The notes under the pieces are model-generated. The model did not search any database. It was not told where the DNA came from and worked only from the letters and a program-made list of their open reading frames with translations. From the IMG/VR virus record IMGVR_UViG_3300044630_005137, positions 1 to 64,000 of that record: 64,000 nucleotides of DNA. One strand, written 5' to 3'. The translations under genes were made by a program, and so were the position numbers. Positions 13,160-20,686 of this stretch are shown piece after piece (position 1 is the stretch's first letter; each line of letters opens with the position of its first letter). The stretch comes from a virus.

Positions 13160-13368
13160 TATTCTTCTTCTCTATCCAGTGGCGTTGGTGCTGTTGCCAG
13201 TGTGCCACAATTAGCACACTCCATATCTAAAAAGTAAGTTGCAATTTCAGAGTTATCAAAAATAACTTTAAGGTTCCATATTTCACAACCGCATGGACAC
13301 ACATGTGTCGGTACACCTCTTACGTCCATTGACTTAGAGTAATCTGGTCTTAGGTCATTTATGTCCAT
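13159..13368 (-). CDS. small zinc-ribbon protein, 69 aa, leaderless
   Basis: CPCGC (residues 24-28) and CANC (51-54) form a classic two-knuckle zinc ribbon. The ATG is six bases past a TATAAT box (13375-13380). Zinc ribbons of this size often bind nucleic acid or a polymerase subunit; nothing here tells which. Confidence 0.7.
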   Translation of the reverse strand: MDINDLRPDYSKSMDVRGVPTHVCPCGCEIWNLKVIFDNSEIATYFLDMECANCGTLATAPTPLDREEE

Positions 13369-13374
13369 TGTTTA

Positions 13375-13403
13375 ATTATACACTAAACTTGAATGTATGT
13401 ATA
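13375..13403 (-). promoter_or_regulatory. leaderless promoter of the 13368-12980 pair
   Basis: TATACA (13398-13403), 17 bp, TATAAT (13375-13380), six bases to the ATG at 13368. The -35 is weak. The promoter overlaps the end of the proteasome-like gene. Confidence 0.6.
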
Positions 13404-13940
13404 GGGGGCAGATACACTCATGTTAAACTCAGTTGCTGCTTCTAATGCTGCCTTTAAGCGTAAGCGTGGGTTCTTTTGATTCTTTGTAGCATGAAGTGCA
13501 CCTAATGCTATCTGTCCGCCGCTTCCTTCCGCCATATAGTTTACTATGTTTTCTCCAACATGGAAGTCTTCATCTATAGTAAAGATTCTACCTTCAAGAC
13601 CTACTATAAAAATTCCACCACTATCTTCCTCAGATGATGATCCGATGCTTCCGTATCCATGCTCTTTAAATGCAGCCTTAACAGAATCAACAAACTTAGT
13701 TCTCATAAACTTATCTAATCCAGAGTTAGTTTTTGTTGGAGTATATTTTGGTGGAGTCCACGAGTATTGAAGAATCTGACCCATTCTAAAAGAATCAGTA
13801 AATGCAATGCCATACTGCCCAACTTTAAAAACTTTAGGCTCTTTTCTTGACAGGATCCAACCAGTTTTATCATCTGAGGCAGCATGATCTGATGCCATAT
13901 AAACGACACCACTCTGGGCAATAGCAACAATACAAGTCAT
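13383..13940 (-). CDS. proteasome/HslV-like Ntn-hydrolase
   Basis: A 185-residue protein of the proteasome beta/HslV fold. After removal of Met1 the new N-terminal residue is Thr, the nucleophile of the family. Counted from it, Asp falls exactly at position 17 (VVYMASDHAA), the conserved Asp17, and a Lys occurs at 35 in KVFKVGQYGIAF, matching Lys33 with a two-residue shift. GSGGQIALGALHA near residue 140 matches the family's helix-capping Gly motif. No propeptide is present. It may form its own ring or modify host proteolysis; no phage ATPase partner is in the window. Transcription is probably leaderless. Confidence 0.8.
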   Translation of the reverse strand: MTCIVAIAQSGVVYMASDHAASDDKTGWILSRKEPKVFKVGQYGIAFTDSFRMGQILQYSWTPPKYTPTKTNSGLDKFMRTKFVDSVKAAFKEHGYGSIGSSSEEDSGGIFIVGLEGRIFTIDEDFHVGENIVNYMAEGSGGQIALGALHATKNQKNPRLRLKAALEAATEFNMSVSAPYTYIQV

Positions 13941-13946
13941 ACCTTT

Positions 13947-13975
13947 ATTGTACTATTTTAATTATTCTGTGTCCA
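13947..13975 (-). promoter_or_regulatory. leaderless promoter of the proteasome-like gene
   Basis: TGGACA (13970-13975), 17 bp, TACAAT (13947-13952), six bases to the ATG at 13940. The -35 box lies inside the last codons of the upstream gene. Confidence 0.7.
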
Positions 13976-14276
13976 GCATCTCATGATATTCTAAGTGATT
14001 TAATTGATTTATTACATTATCTAATTCAGACTTCATTTCAATTAAATCTTGAATGGCCTTATAATATTTGTCTTTCCACTCAGTTAATTCTTTTTCTAAT
14101 TGATATAGTTCAATTTTAAGGTCTTTTATATCTAATCTGAGTTGGTCTTTTTCTTTCTCTTCCCGCCTATTTTTTTCCTTTTTGCCGTCTCTAATGCCAG
14201 CAACAATGGCGGTACCAAAACCACTTAGGCTTGCCGCTAATATTGAAACCACTATGGTTATGTATGATATTTCCAT
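13962..14276 (-). CDS. membrane-anchored coiled-coil protein, 104 aa
   Basis: One N-terminal membrane segment (about residues 4-27, SYITIVVSILAASLSGFGTA) and a long highly charged coiled coil. This resembles spanin- or anti-holin-like proteins, but the lysis genes are 2.7 kb away, so that is only one possibility. A TATAAT box lies 10 bases before the ATG (14287-14292). Confidence 0.65.
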   Translation of the reverse strand: MEISYITIVVSILAASLSGFGTAIVAGIRDGKKEKNRREEKEKDQLRLDIKDLKIELYQLEKELTEWKDKYYKAIQDLIEMKSELDNVINQLNHLEYHEMLDTE

Positions 14277-14305
14277 TATATATCATATTATACCTTATAA
14301 TTAAT

Positions 14306-14545
14306 CTAAACTAATAGCTCAGATGCTGCAATTTCTGCGCCGATATATCTTTTTTTCTGTATAAAATCTTTAACATGCTCATGACCATTTTGTCTACCAG
14401 CAATTAAAACTACCCATCTTGGCTCAAACTTATTATCTATACATGTTTGGCATAAAAACAAATTAATTGTCAATAATGATGATTTTTTTAGGTTCAGCTT
14501 ATTCTTTGTCTTGTTACATGAATAACAAAATATCTTTTCACTCAT
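14306..14545 (-). CDS. zinc-ribbon protein, 79 aa
   Basis: CYSC (residues 7-10) and CQTC (32-35) make a two-knuckle zinc ribbon, followed by a basic helical region. The start overlaps the upstream stop (ATGA). Similar short phage proteins have no known role. Confidence 0.65.
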   Translation of the reverse strand: MSEKIFCYSCNKTKNKLNLKKSSLLTINLFLCQTCIDNKFEPRWVVLIAGRQNGHEHVKDFIQKKRYIGAEIAASELLV

Positions 14546-15006
14546 TCAAAAACCTCTTCGCATTCTGTTGCTTTAAAAAAACGACCTACATCAAATCTGA
14601 TGTTGTCTCTTGAAAATAGCCCAGCAAAATCTTTTACTAGGCTCTTATATTTGTCTTCTTGCATATCACTTTTATATTTTAATATGATACTTTCTGCCTT
14701 TATGTAGTCTTCTCTTACAAAGGTGCAGTCTCCTTGGGTTCCGCCAGATGATCTACGGAGTATTTTTTGCGCTAGCTGGCCACCTGGACCATACATTGTT
14801 ACTGTTAGGTATTCTTTTGCAAATCCCCAATCCGTATATTTATTATAAGCTTCGGTTACATCTAATGGGCCATTATAATGATAAATTGATCTAGCTGGGC
14901 TTTCACCATCCCTTGCAATAGTTAGCATGTAGTGGGTGCTTCCGTTTGAGTTTTCTCTTAAAAAGTTGTCAACAACAGAAAAATGTTCTGATTTTAATTC
15001 GCTCAT
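14542..15006 (-). CDS. hypothetical protein, 154 aa
   Basis: No family recognised. Soluble, mixed alpha/beta, with GDCTFVREDYIKAE in the middle and a helical C-terminal half. It is coupled by ATGA overlaps to both neighbours, in the WhiB operon. Confidence 0.65.
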   Translation of the reverse strand: MSELKSEHFSVVDNFLRENSNGSTHYMLTIARDGESPARSIYHYNGPLDVTEAYNKYTDWGFAKEYLTVTMYGPGGQLAQKILRRSSGGTQGDCTFVREDYIKAESIILKYKSDMQEDKYKSLVKDFAGLFSRDNIRFDVGRFFKATECEEVFE

Positions 15007-15308
15007 GCCATTGGCCTTCCCTCTAACTCTACTCTAACTCCATATGACTCAAGTAATTTTTTTGCCTTGGTTACATAGTCTATAACCTTTTCTTTTTCTA
15101 TTCCGTCAAATTGGATAAAGTTATCTTCATATAATCTTAATGCTAAAAATTCTGGATACTCTACAACATCCATTAATAAAAACATAGGCTTCTTTATTTC
15201 TCTAAGTCTTTTTTTCATTTCTGAATTATAAAAAACTGGCTTGTTAGGTTCACCAGTCCATTGATTCATTCCATATTTAAAATGATGATTATCGTAAACA
15301 TTAGACAT
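15003..15308 (-). CDS. hypothetical protein, 101 aa
   Basis: No family recognised. A basic N-terminal half and a beta-rich segment (PEFLALRLYEDNFIQF), then a C-terminal helix. It starts eight bases before the end of the whiB gene, so it is probably translated together with it. Confidence 0.65.
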   Translation of the reverse strand: MSNVYDNHHFKYGMNQWTGEPNKPVFYNSEMKKRLREIKKPMFLLMDVVEYPEFLALRLYEDNFIQFDGIEKEKVIDYVTKAKKLLESYGVRVELEGRPMA

Positions 15309-15612
15309 TTTGTTTTGCCTTTATTTGTTTCCACACTTCTTTTGTTTTGTGTGCATTTTTCATTTTATCCATTAAACCAGATGACAAAAATACACCGCCC
15401 CATACTCCGTACTCATTATTTTTAATTCCCGCATCGCGGCACATCAACATTACTGGGCACGATAAACAACACTGGTCTATAGCCTTAGCCATATTAACAT
15501 CAGACTCATACTGATCAAAAAATAGATTAGTCTCCATGCCATTGCATGCAGCTAAATGCCACCATCTTATTGATTGCTCATCTGAATCTAATTCATTTAA
15601 AATATTTGACAT
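15301..15612 (-). CDS. whiB: WhiB-family iron-sulfur transcription regulator
   Basis: A 103-residue WhiB-like protein. The four iron-sulfur ligands read C23, C49, C52 and C58 (C-x2-C-x5-C after the first Cys), an extra Cys lies at 48, and the GVWGG turn is at 69-73, followed by a basic C-terminal helix. WhiB proteins bind the housekeeping sigma factor and redirect transcription; phage copies such as TM4 WhiBTM4 can inhibit the host's own WhiB and block superinfection. WhiB is confined to actinobacteria and their phages, which is the best host clue here. Confidence 0.95.
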   Translation of the reverse strand: MSNILNELDSDEQSIRWWHLAACNGMETNLFFDQYESDVNMAKAIDQCCLSCPVMLMCRDAGIKNNEYGVWGGVFLSSGLMDKMKNAHKTKEVWKQIKAKQNV

Positions 15613-15826
15613 ACTTTAGCGGAAGAGTCCATGCCCCTTTTGAATTAACTGGGAACTCATTTGCGATTCCCCAGGAATTATTTTTATAAACTCCTTTGGT
15701 GTCAAAATATCCGCTATTATTTTTCTCCCAAACAATTAAGTTATAATTATTCCAGTATAAATCAAACTTATTCTTAGGAATTTTGTTCCTTAGAATTTCT
15801 ACTCCGTTTTCATATAAATGTAGCAT
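15593..15826 (-). CDS. hypothetical protein, 77 aa
   Basis: No family recognised. Rich in Asn, Trp and Tyr, beta-like. First gene of the operon carrying whiB; its end overlaps whiB by 20 bases. The leader is about 36 nt with only a weak GGA ribosome-binding site. Confidence 0.65.
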   Translation of the reverse strand: MLHLYENGVEILRNKIPKNKFDLYWNNYNLIVWEKNNSGYFDTKGVYKNNSWGIANEFPVNSKGAWTLPLKYVKYFK

Positions 15827-15859
15827 CTGTCCAATTTGTCTTTTTTATACCTATATATT

Positions 15860-15889
15860 ATTATACAGGAGCAAAACAGTAGTTGTCAA
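15860..15889 (-). promoter_or_regulatory. promoter of the whiB operon
   Basis: TTGACA (15884-15889), 18 bp, TATAAT (15860-15865). It lies directly past the end of the GPx-like gene and drives the genes from 15826 downward. Unlike others here it leaves a 5' leader of about 27-30 nt. Confidence 0.85.
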
Positions 15890-15898
15890 CTGTTTTTG

Positions 15899-16786
15899 TT
15901 ATTTATTTGGGTTAATCATTGAAACTTCACCATTTAGCAATTCTTCAATGTGTGAGCATACAACATCCCACTCTTCTTCAAATAGTTTGTACGATCTTCC
16001 ATGTCCTGGTCCTGGTGCAATCTGTTGTCTATGAGAAACCATTAAGATGTGGTCTGATGCAAGCTCTACTCTGCCGCCTTCTCCTACAGCAAGATTAGGT
16101 TCGTGATTTATTCTAGATAGATCTGAACCAAAATCTCCGTAGTCTAGACCTAAATCGTTCATTAGATTTTCTTTTAATGTTTTTTCAACGTCAAGGTTGA
16201 GCACTGAAGGAGAGTAGTGCTTAACAACAAAACCGTCTTTGTCAACTAAGTATTTTTCAAAATTTGCTGCCTGTGTCTGTCCAGAATAAAATCCTTGGCA
16301 TAACCACCATGAGTAGTATTGGTCAAACGGGAATTGTATTCCAAGCTCTAGCGCTTTACCCCATAAATGACTTGAATGCTCAACAATTACATTAAACACT
16401 TCGCTTGGTTCTCCGAATGGCTGATCTATTCCATTTAGATCTCCGACTAATTCTTTATTTGGAATTGAGTTTACTTTTTCGGAAAACCCAAAAGTTGTGC
16501 CATACACGTCGCATCCGTAGTTTTGAGAATCCATTCCTTCAACTAGTCCTTGAGACCATGCACCTTTTGTAACTCCTGGACCACAGTAATCATTTGTTGG
16601 GAGTGCTACAATTTCAAAGCCTCTGTCCTTATATTTTTGATGAAGCCACTCTAGGACCTCCATTTGATTTGCATTTCCACAACCTACTGTTGTGTTTACA
16701 AACATAGTAACCTTACCCTTATACTTTTTTAAAAAGTCTGGTGTACCGTCTGCTGCGTTTAGTTCTAGATCATATAATGATTTCAT
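15899..16786 (-). CDS. glutathione peroxidase-like thioredoxin-fold protein, 295 aa
   Basis: The first 110 residues match the GPx fold: KVTMFVNTTVGCGNANQMEVLEWL places the peroxidatic Cys at C36, and FEIVALPTNDYCGP follows where GPx proteins have FPCNQFGxQEPG. The remaining 180 residues are unusual for the family (normally about 160-180 in all) and unassigned. It probably reduces peroxides, perhaps with the phage thioredoxin. Its ATG overlaps the stop of the upstream small gene. Confidence 0.7.
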   Translation of the reverse strand: MKSLYDLELNAADGTPDFLKKYKGKVTMFVNTTVGCGNANQMEVLEWLHQKYKDRGFEIVALPTNDYCGPGVTKGAWSQGLVEGMDSQNYGCDVYGTTFGFSEKVNSIPNKELVGDLNGIDQPFGEPSEVFNVIVEHSSHLWGKALELGIQFPFDQYYSWWLCQGFYSGQTQAANFEKYLVDKDGFVVKHYSPSVLNLDVEKTLKENLMNDLGLDYGDFGSDLSRINHEPNLAVGEGGRVELASDHILMVSHRQQIAPGPGHGRSYKLFEEEWDVVCSHIEELLNGEVSMINPNK

Positions 16787-16938
16787 TTTTTGTCCCCTTT
16801 TATTTTTATTGATGCAATTTTTACAGACTTTACTTCATCGTCTGTGCCAAATACATCCGAGATGTATTCTTTTGCATCATTTTCATCAAAGGCTTCTACC
16901 TCTGCTGAAATTTCTAGCTTAATCAAATATTTATTCAT
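16783..16938 (-). CDS. small acidic protein, 51 aa
   Basis: A beta-alpha-beta pattern (MNKYLIKLEISAEVEAFDEN, helix, VKIASIKIKG) of the kind seen in many small phage proteins of unknown role. It lies one base past the endolysin stop and overlaps the next ATG by ATGA. Confidence 0.65.
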   Translation of the reverse strand: MNKYLIKLEISAEVEAFDENDAKEYISDVFGTDDEVKSVKIASIKIKGDKK

Positions 16939-17568
16939 TTACTTTGATACAGTATATCCGTTTTTAGTTAATAAATCAATCGCCGCTTTAACTTTAGGAT
17001 CTACCTTTGCTGGTATCTTTTGTGATGTAGATGGCTTTGATGAAGGCTTTGTTTCAATCTTTGCTGATCCACCAAACTTTGGTCTTCCAAATCCTACGAT
17101 TGAAATAAGAACGCCAGCTTTATTTTTCTTGTAAGCACGAAGTTGTTTGCAAACTTCTCCGCCATTTCTTTGGCTTCCAGACTTTTTTGAAGATGTGTTT
17201 CCTTCTATACACCAAACAGTTCCATCCTCATTGTCTTTAACAACAATACCTACGTGAGAAATTCTATCGACGCCATCTGAAGGGAAATCAAAATACGCTA
17301 TATCTCCTGGCTCTGGATCTGCAACATCTACATCAATCCAAGCACCAGCTTTTTTAAATGCTGCTGCACCTCCTGGTGTGTAAACAGTGTTTGGAATCTT
17401 TACGCCAGATTCTGACCCGCACCAGTTTACGAAACTTCCGCACCATGGTTGGAAGTTTGCTTTCATAAAAGCACCGTATTTAGTTTCGTTGTCTTTAGGA
17501 CCTTCAATAGTTCCTAGCTCTGCTGTAGCAACTTCTATTAGACGAGCTGCTGTACCTTGTTCTGCCAT
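16939..17568 (-). CDS. CHAP-domain endolysin
   Basis: A 209-residue CHAP amidase/endopeptidase. Cys43 (PWCGSFVNW), His105 (RISHVGIV) and the acidic/Asn pair at 122-124 (IEGNTS) are the expected catalytic residues. A Ser/Lys/Pro linker (about 165-187) leads to a short C-terminal helix (KVKAAIDLLTKNGYTVSK) that may bind the cell wall. It has no signal peptide, so release depends on the holin next door, with which it shares a base. Confidence 0.9.
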   Translation of the reverse strand: MAEQGTAARLIEVATAELGTIEGPKDNETKYGAFMKANFQPWCGSFVNWCGSESGVKIPNTVYTPGGAAAFKKAGAWIDVDVADPEPGDIAYFDFPSDGVDRISHVGIVVKDNEDGTVWCIEGNTSSKKSGSQRNGGEVCKQLRAYKKNKAGVLISIVGFGRPKFGGSAKIETKPSSKPSTSQKIPAKVDPKVKAAIDLLTKNGYTVSK

Positions 17569-17978
17569 TAGTCTTTATCCCAATCTAGATCAACTGGTTG
17601 CTCTTCTGGCATTGCGCCATCTGGCTTTGCTGCCAAACGAGCTGCTGTTGCATCAATTTCTGCTTCTAATTTTTTATCTGCCTGTGTGTTTTTTGCATCT
17701 ACTTCTTTATTTTGTATCTGTGCTGCCATAATATCTTTAGCGCCTGAGTTACCAATTAGAATTCCTGCAAGTGTTCCTGTAATAAATGTTGCAATGCTAC
17801 CTAGAACATTGAAGAACATTTTGTCATTTTCTGACTGAGCTCCAATAGGTTGTGTTACAAACAACAGCCCATAGATAATTCCAAGAGCTGTCATAAAAAG
17901 AATACTTCCAAGAGTTATTCCTAGAATAAACTTTAATCGAGCATCTAAATCTGCGGGCGTTAGTTTTTGTTTAGCCAT
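17568..17978 (-). CDS. probable holin, two-pass membrane protein, 136 aa
   Basis: Two hydrophobic segments (about residues 17-42 and 58-77) are followed by a charged coiled-coil-like tail with acidic end (LDWDKD). Size, layout and position directly before the endolysin fit a holin that opens the membrane for the CHAP enzyme. Confidence 0.75.
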   Translation of the reverse strand: MAKQKLTPADLDARLKFILGITLGSILFMTALGIIYGLLFVTQPIGAQSENDKMFFNVLGSIATFITGTLAGILIGNSGAKDIMAAQIQNKEVDAKNTQADKKLEAEIDATAARLAAKPDGAMPEEQPVDLDWDKD

Positions 17979-18192
17979 TTGTTATTTCCTGTTCTGGTGT
18001 GTTAGGTGTAATTTTTATTACATCTTTTGTGCAAGTCTGCGTAGCTTCGCATTCTGGAGGATTACATTCTGCAATTTCCCAATTTTTAGGATCTTGGCAT
18101 GGATATCGGTATCTATTTAAAGAGTCTGGTGAACATGCACTTAATGATATCATTAGTAAGCCTGCTAAAGCAATAGAAAATATTTTCCTCAT
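17971..18192 (-). CDS. small lipoprotein, 73 aa, leaderless
   Basis: A lipoprotein signal peptide ends at LSAC (MRKIFSIALAGLLMISLSAC), so Cys20 would be lipidated. The mature part has five more Cys (CQDP, CNPPEC, TQTC). The start at 18192 is chosen over 18207 because it is six bases past a TATAAT box and begins the signal peptide exactly. It lies next to holin and endolysin, so it could be an outer spanin-like or lysis-timing protein, or a superinfection-exclusion lipoprotein. Confidence 0.75.
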   Translation of the reverse strand: MRKIFSIALAGLLMISLSACSPDSLNRYRYPCQDPKNWEIAECNPPECEATQTCTKDVIKITPNTPEQEITNG

Positions 18193-18198
18193 AGTACA

Positions 18199-18204
18199 AT
18201 TATA
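18199..18204 (-). promoter_or_regulatory. leaderless -10 box before the lipoprotein gene
   Basis: TATAAT six bases before the ATG at 18192. It lies at the end of the upstream membrane-protein gene; no good -35 is visible. It would let the lysis genes be transcribed separately. Confidence 0.5.
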
Positions 18205-18206
18205 CA

Positions 18207-18437
18207 CTATTTATCGTCTTTTCTAAGTGGTATAGTTATTAGCCAAATTACAGTAGTTATTAATACTGCAATTCCAACAATATCTCTAGCTGAGCCCGTC
18301 AAAGTTAGCCATGCTATAAAGAAGCCTAAGAGGGTGAATGCCTGGGCAATTAGCTCCATTCCCGCGTCTTTGAACCATTTAGCCAAGCCCTTAATTGCCT
18401 TGCCTGTAAGATTAAACATCTTTTTGATTATCTTCAT
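18207..18437 (-). CDS. two-pass membrane protein, 76 aa, holin-like
   Basis: A basic amphipathic N-terminus (MKIIKKMFNLTGKAIKGLAK) and two hydrophobic segments (about 29-47 and 52-70). The end is RKDDK. It could be a second holin or an anti-holin, as many actinobacteriophages carry two small membrane proteins beside the endolysin. Confidence 0.7.
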   Translation of the reverse strand: MKIIKKMFNLTGKAIKGLAKWFKDAGMELIAQAFTLLGFFIAWLTLTGSARDIVGIAVLITTVIWLITIPLRKDDK

Positions 18438-20635
18438 TTGTTCCTCCTTATCATTGCCCCTGCAATTTGTGATGCAATGACCACTGGGACAATTACTTCC
18501 TGCGCTTTTTCTCTTTGATCATCTGTCATATCCATACCTAACTCAGAGAAATTAGATAGCAGTTCTACTGGGTCCACCGCAAATACCGCTCCAAGTGGGT
18601 CTGCTAAGAATGCTTCTGTTTGTACTTCTGTTACTGCATCTGCTAATGTAAATGGCATTGGAGTTTCTCCTGCCTCCGCCTCTCTATCTGTAAACTCAAC
18701 GAATGCTTCTGCCAGTGCTGGGTTAGACTTCATCTGCTCAGCAATTTGTGCAACCTCTGAAGGCTTAATCCCAAGGTCTTCTGCAACCTCAGCCTTTGCT
18801 TCTTGAGTCAAGGCTCTAAGTGTTTGGCTAACTGCTGTTACTTGTTCAGGGGAAAGAGTAACTAACTTATTATCCTTGCTTGTAAGGTTAGCAATAACTC
18901 CAGATAAATCTTCTACTGTTCCTGTACCCTTTTCAGGAATAAGTTCTGCTAAAACCTCATCTTTAACTTCTACATCTGGCTCAGTCCATGGGTTTTCTTC
19001 AGGCTCAGGATCTGGTCCTGGTTCTGGTGAGGGTTCAGGCGTAGGCTCTTCTGTGGGTTCCTCAGTAGGCTCTGTAGTTGGTTCTGTAGTTGGTTCTGGG
19101 TCTGGTGTAGGTTCTACTGTAGGTTCAGGAGTTGGTTCCTCTGTAGGCTCTGCTGTAGGCTCAGTAGATGGCTTTGGTGTAGGAGTGGGCTTTGGCGTAG
19201 GAGTGGGCTTTGGTTCCTCAGTAGACTCTTCTGTAGGCTCAGGGCTTGGCTCCTCTGTTGGCTCACCTGTAGGTTCCTCTGTAGGCTTTGGAGATGGATC
19301 ATCTGTAGGTTCATCTGTAGGTTCAGTACTTGGTTCTGGGGTAGGTTCTGGAGTTGGTTCTGGAGTTGGTTCTGGAGTAGGCTGATTGGCTGCAGCGTTA
19401 GCTGCTGCCTGAGCAATAGCAGACTGAATCTCTCTTTGTAATTGTTCTTCATAGTAACGCCATGCGTTATCAATCGCAATATTAAGATTATTTATTGACT
19501 GCTCGTATGCATCTTCAGCATTATTTTTATTTTGCAATGCAGTGGCAACATTTAAAACTGAGTTGTTATATTCATTTGTTTTATTAGTTAGTGTTTGATT
19601 GTAACCATTTAATGTTGAAACTGCTTGATTATAAACATTTAGTTTGTCATTATATACATCTTGTGCTGAGTTCTTTGCAGCAAGTGCGTTGTTGTAGGCG
19701 TTTGTTTGTTCTTGAGTTGCTCCAGATCCATGAGAAAATGTATTAAGATTGCAACTAAAGTCTTGTCCCCATACTCTTGGGTTGCCAGCATAGTCACAAC
19801 CTGCACCAGTCCATCCTCCAGGGATAGCCCAGCCAAGATGATAAGATCCAGGTCCTCCACCGTTGTACCACCAAATCTCTACATCAAATGTTTTGTTTGT
19901 AGTTACATCATATACAGGAGAGTAATTACTCCAAGTTGTTCCTTGCTCTACCCAGTTGTCTATGGCCAATGATCCGTCAATATACATTCTAAAACCATCA
20001 TCTGTATAACCAGCAAAGTAGGTTTGAGTAAACCATGACGGTACTGTTATTTTTCCAGTAAATTTAACTATAAAGTTTTCATATCTATTACCACAAACTG
20101 GGCGAGTCATATAGTTTCCATTTAGTGTTCCACTACATAAGAATTCATCTGTGGCTGCAAGTCCATTAACCCTAATTAAACTATAAACATCATATGCCAG
20201 ACCAGCAGAACCAGCACTGTCTAATGCTTGCTGAGCGTTTGACAGATTGATGTTTGCTACTCCAAGGGCATCGTAGGCATCATTCTTATTGTCTAAAGCA
20301 GTGGCTACTGTTACTGTTTGTCCGTCTACTGCTGATTGGGCTAAGTCTTTTTCTTCAAGTGCTGTGGTTTCTGCGTCAAGGGAGTCATCATATAGGACAG
20401 AGGTTTGTGTCCTGGCTTCTTCTGCAGATACGGCAAGATCATATTTGTCTTCTGCTTCTTGGATTAAGGATATAAATTCATCCTTGTAACCAAGGTCGTC
20501 AACGCTATTGTTTAGCTCTTCAATTTCTTGAGCTGCTAAGCTTAGTGGATCATCAGAATAAGCGGGTGACATAAAGAGCCAACCAAATGCAAGCATTGTG
20601 GCTGCTGTTATTCTAAATAATTTATTCCTTGTCAA
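18434..20635 (-). CDS. exported PA14-domain protein with Pro/Thr repeat stalk, 733 aa
   Basis: It starts with TTG at 20635 behind an AGGGG ribosome-binding site, giving a Sec signal peptide that ends near SPAYS (residue 27). Residues 28-160 are helical; 180-280 form a PA14-like beta-barrel (NFIVKFTGKITVPSWF, GYTDDGFRMYIDGSLAIDNW), a fold that binds carbohydrate. A coiled coil follows (300-410), then a 130-residue Glu-Pro-Thr-Pro stalk and an acidic C-terminal domain ending in a hydrophobic helix and RRNK, which could anchor it in the membrane. This is the layout of a bacterial surface adhesin. It lies in the lysis region but is exported by Sec, so it acts on the host envelope, or was captured from a host. 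Confidence 0.8.
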   Translation of the reverse strand: MTRNKLFRITAATMLAFGWLFMSPAYSDDPLSLAAQEIEELNNSVDDLGYKDEFISLIQEAEDKYDLAVSAEEARTQTSVLYDDSLDAETTALEEKDLAQSAVDGQTVTVATALDNKNDAYDALGVANINLSNAQQALDSAGSAGLAYDVYSLIRVNGLAATDEFLCSGTLNGNYMTRPVCGNRYENFIVKFTGKITVPSWFTQTYFAGYTDDGFRMYIDGSLAIDNWVEQGTTWSNYSPVYDVTTNKTFDVEIWWYNGGGPGSYHLGWAIPGGWTGAGCDYAGNPRVWGQDFSCNLNTFSHGSGATQEQTNAYNNALAAKNSAQDVYNDKLNVYNQAVSTLNGYNQTLTNKTNEYNNSVLNVATALQNKNNAEDAYEQSINNLNIAIDNAWRYYEEQLQREIQSAIAQAAANAAANQPTPEPTPEPTPEPTPEPSTEPTDEPTDDPSPKPTEEPTGEPTEEPSPEPTEESTEEPKPTPTPKPTPTPKPSTEPTAEPTEEPTPEPTVEPTPDPEPTTEPTTEPTEEPTEEPTPEPSPEPGPDPEPEENPWTEPDVEVKDEVLAELIPEKGTGTVEDLSGVIANLTSKDNKLVTLSPEQVTAVSQTLRALTQEAKAEVAEDLGIKPSEVAQIAEQMKSNPALAEAFVEFTDREAEAGETPMPFTLADAVTEVQTEAFLADPLGAVFAVDPVELLSNFSELGMDMTDDQREKAQEVIVPVVIASQIAGAMIRRNK
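19000..19390 (-). repeat. Pro/Thr/Glu low-complexity repeat
   Basis: The stalk of the PA14 protein is coded by 6- and 12-bp-related units (EPT, EPTPEP, PKPTPT). The repeats are imperfect, so the array is old or under selection for composition. Confidence 0.8.
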
Positions 20636-20671
20636 GTAGGGCCCCTAAGTAAACAATATGTCTACATAGTA

Positions 20672-20677
20672 ATTATA
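20672..20677 (-). promoter_or_regulatory. extended -10 promoter of the PA14 gene
   Basis: TGG-TATAAT on the minus strand near 20672-20680, without a clear -35. The leader is about 30 nt and contains the palindrome TAGGGGCCCTA overlapping the ribosome-binding site, which could hide it in a stem. Confidence 0.5.
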
Positions 20678-20686
20678 CCACTTTAA

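Noticed and set aside
18876-19385. 169-residue Gly/Ser/Val-rich frame on the plus strand
   Set aside because: Antisense shadow of the Pro/Thr stalk of the PA14 protein.
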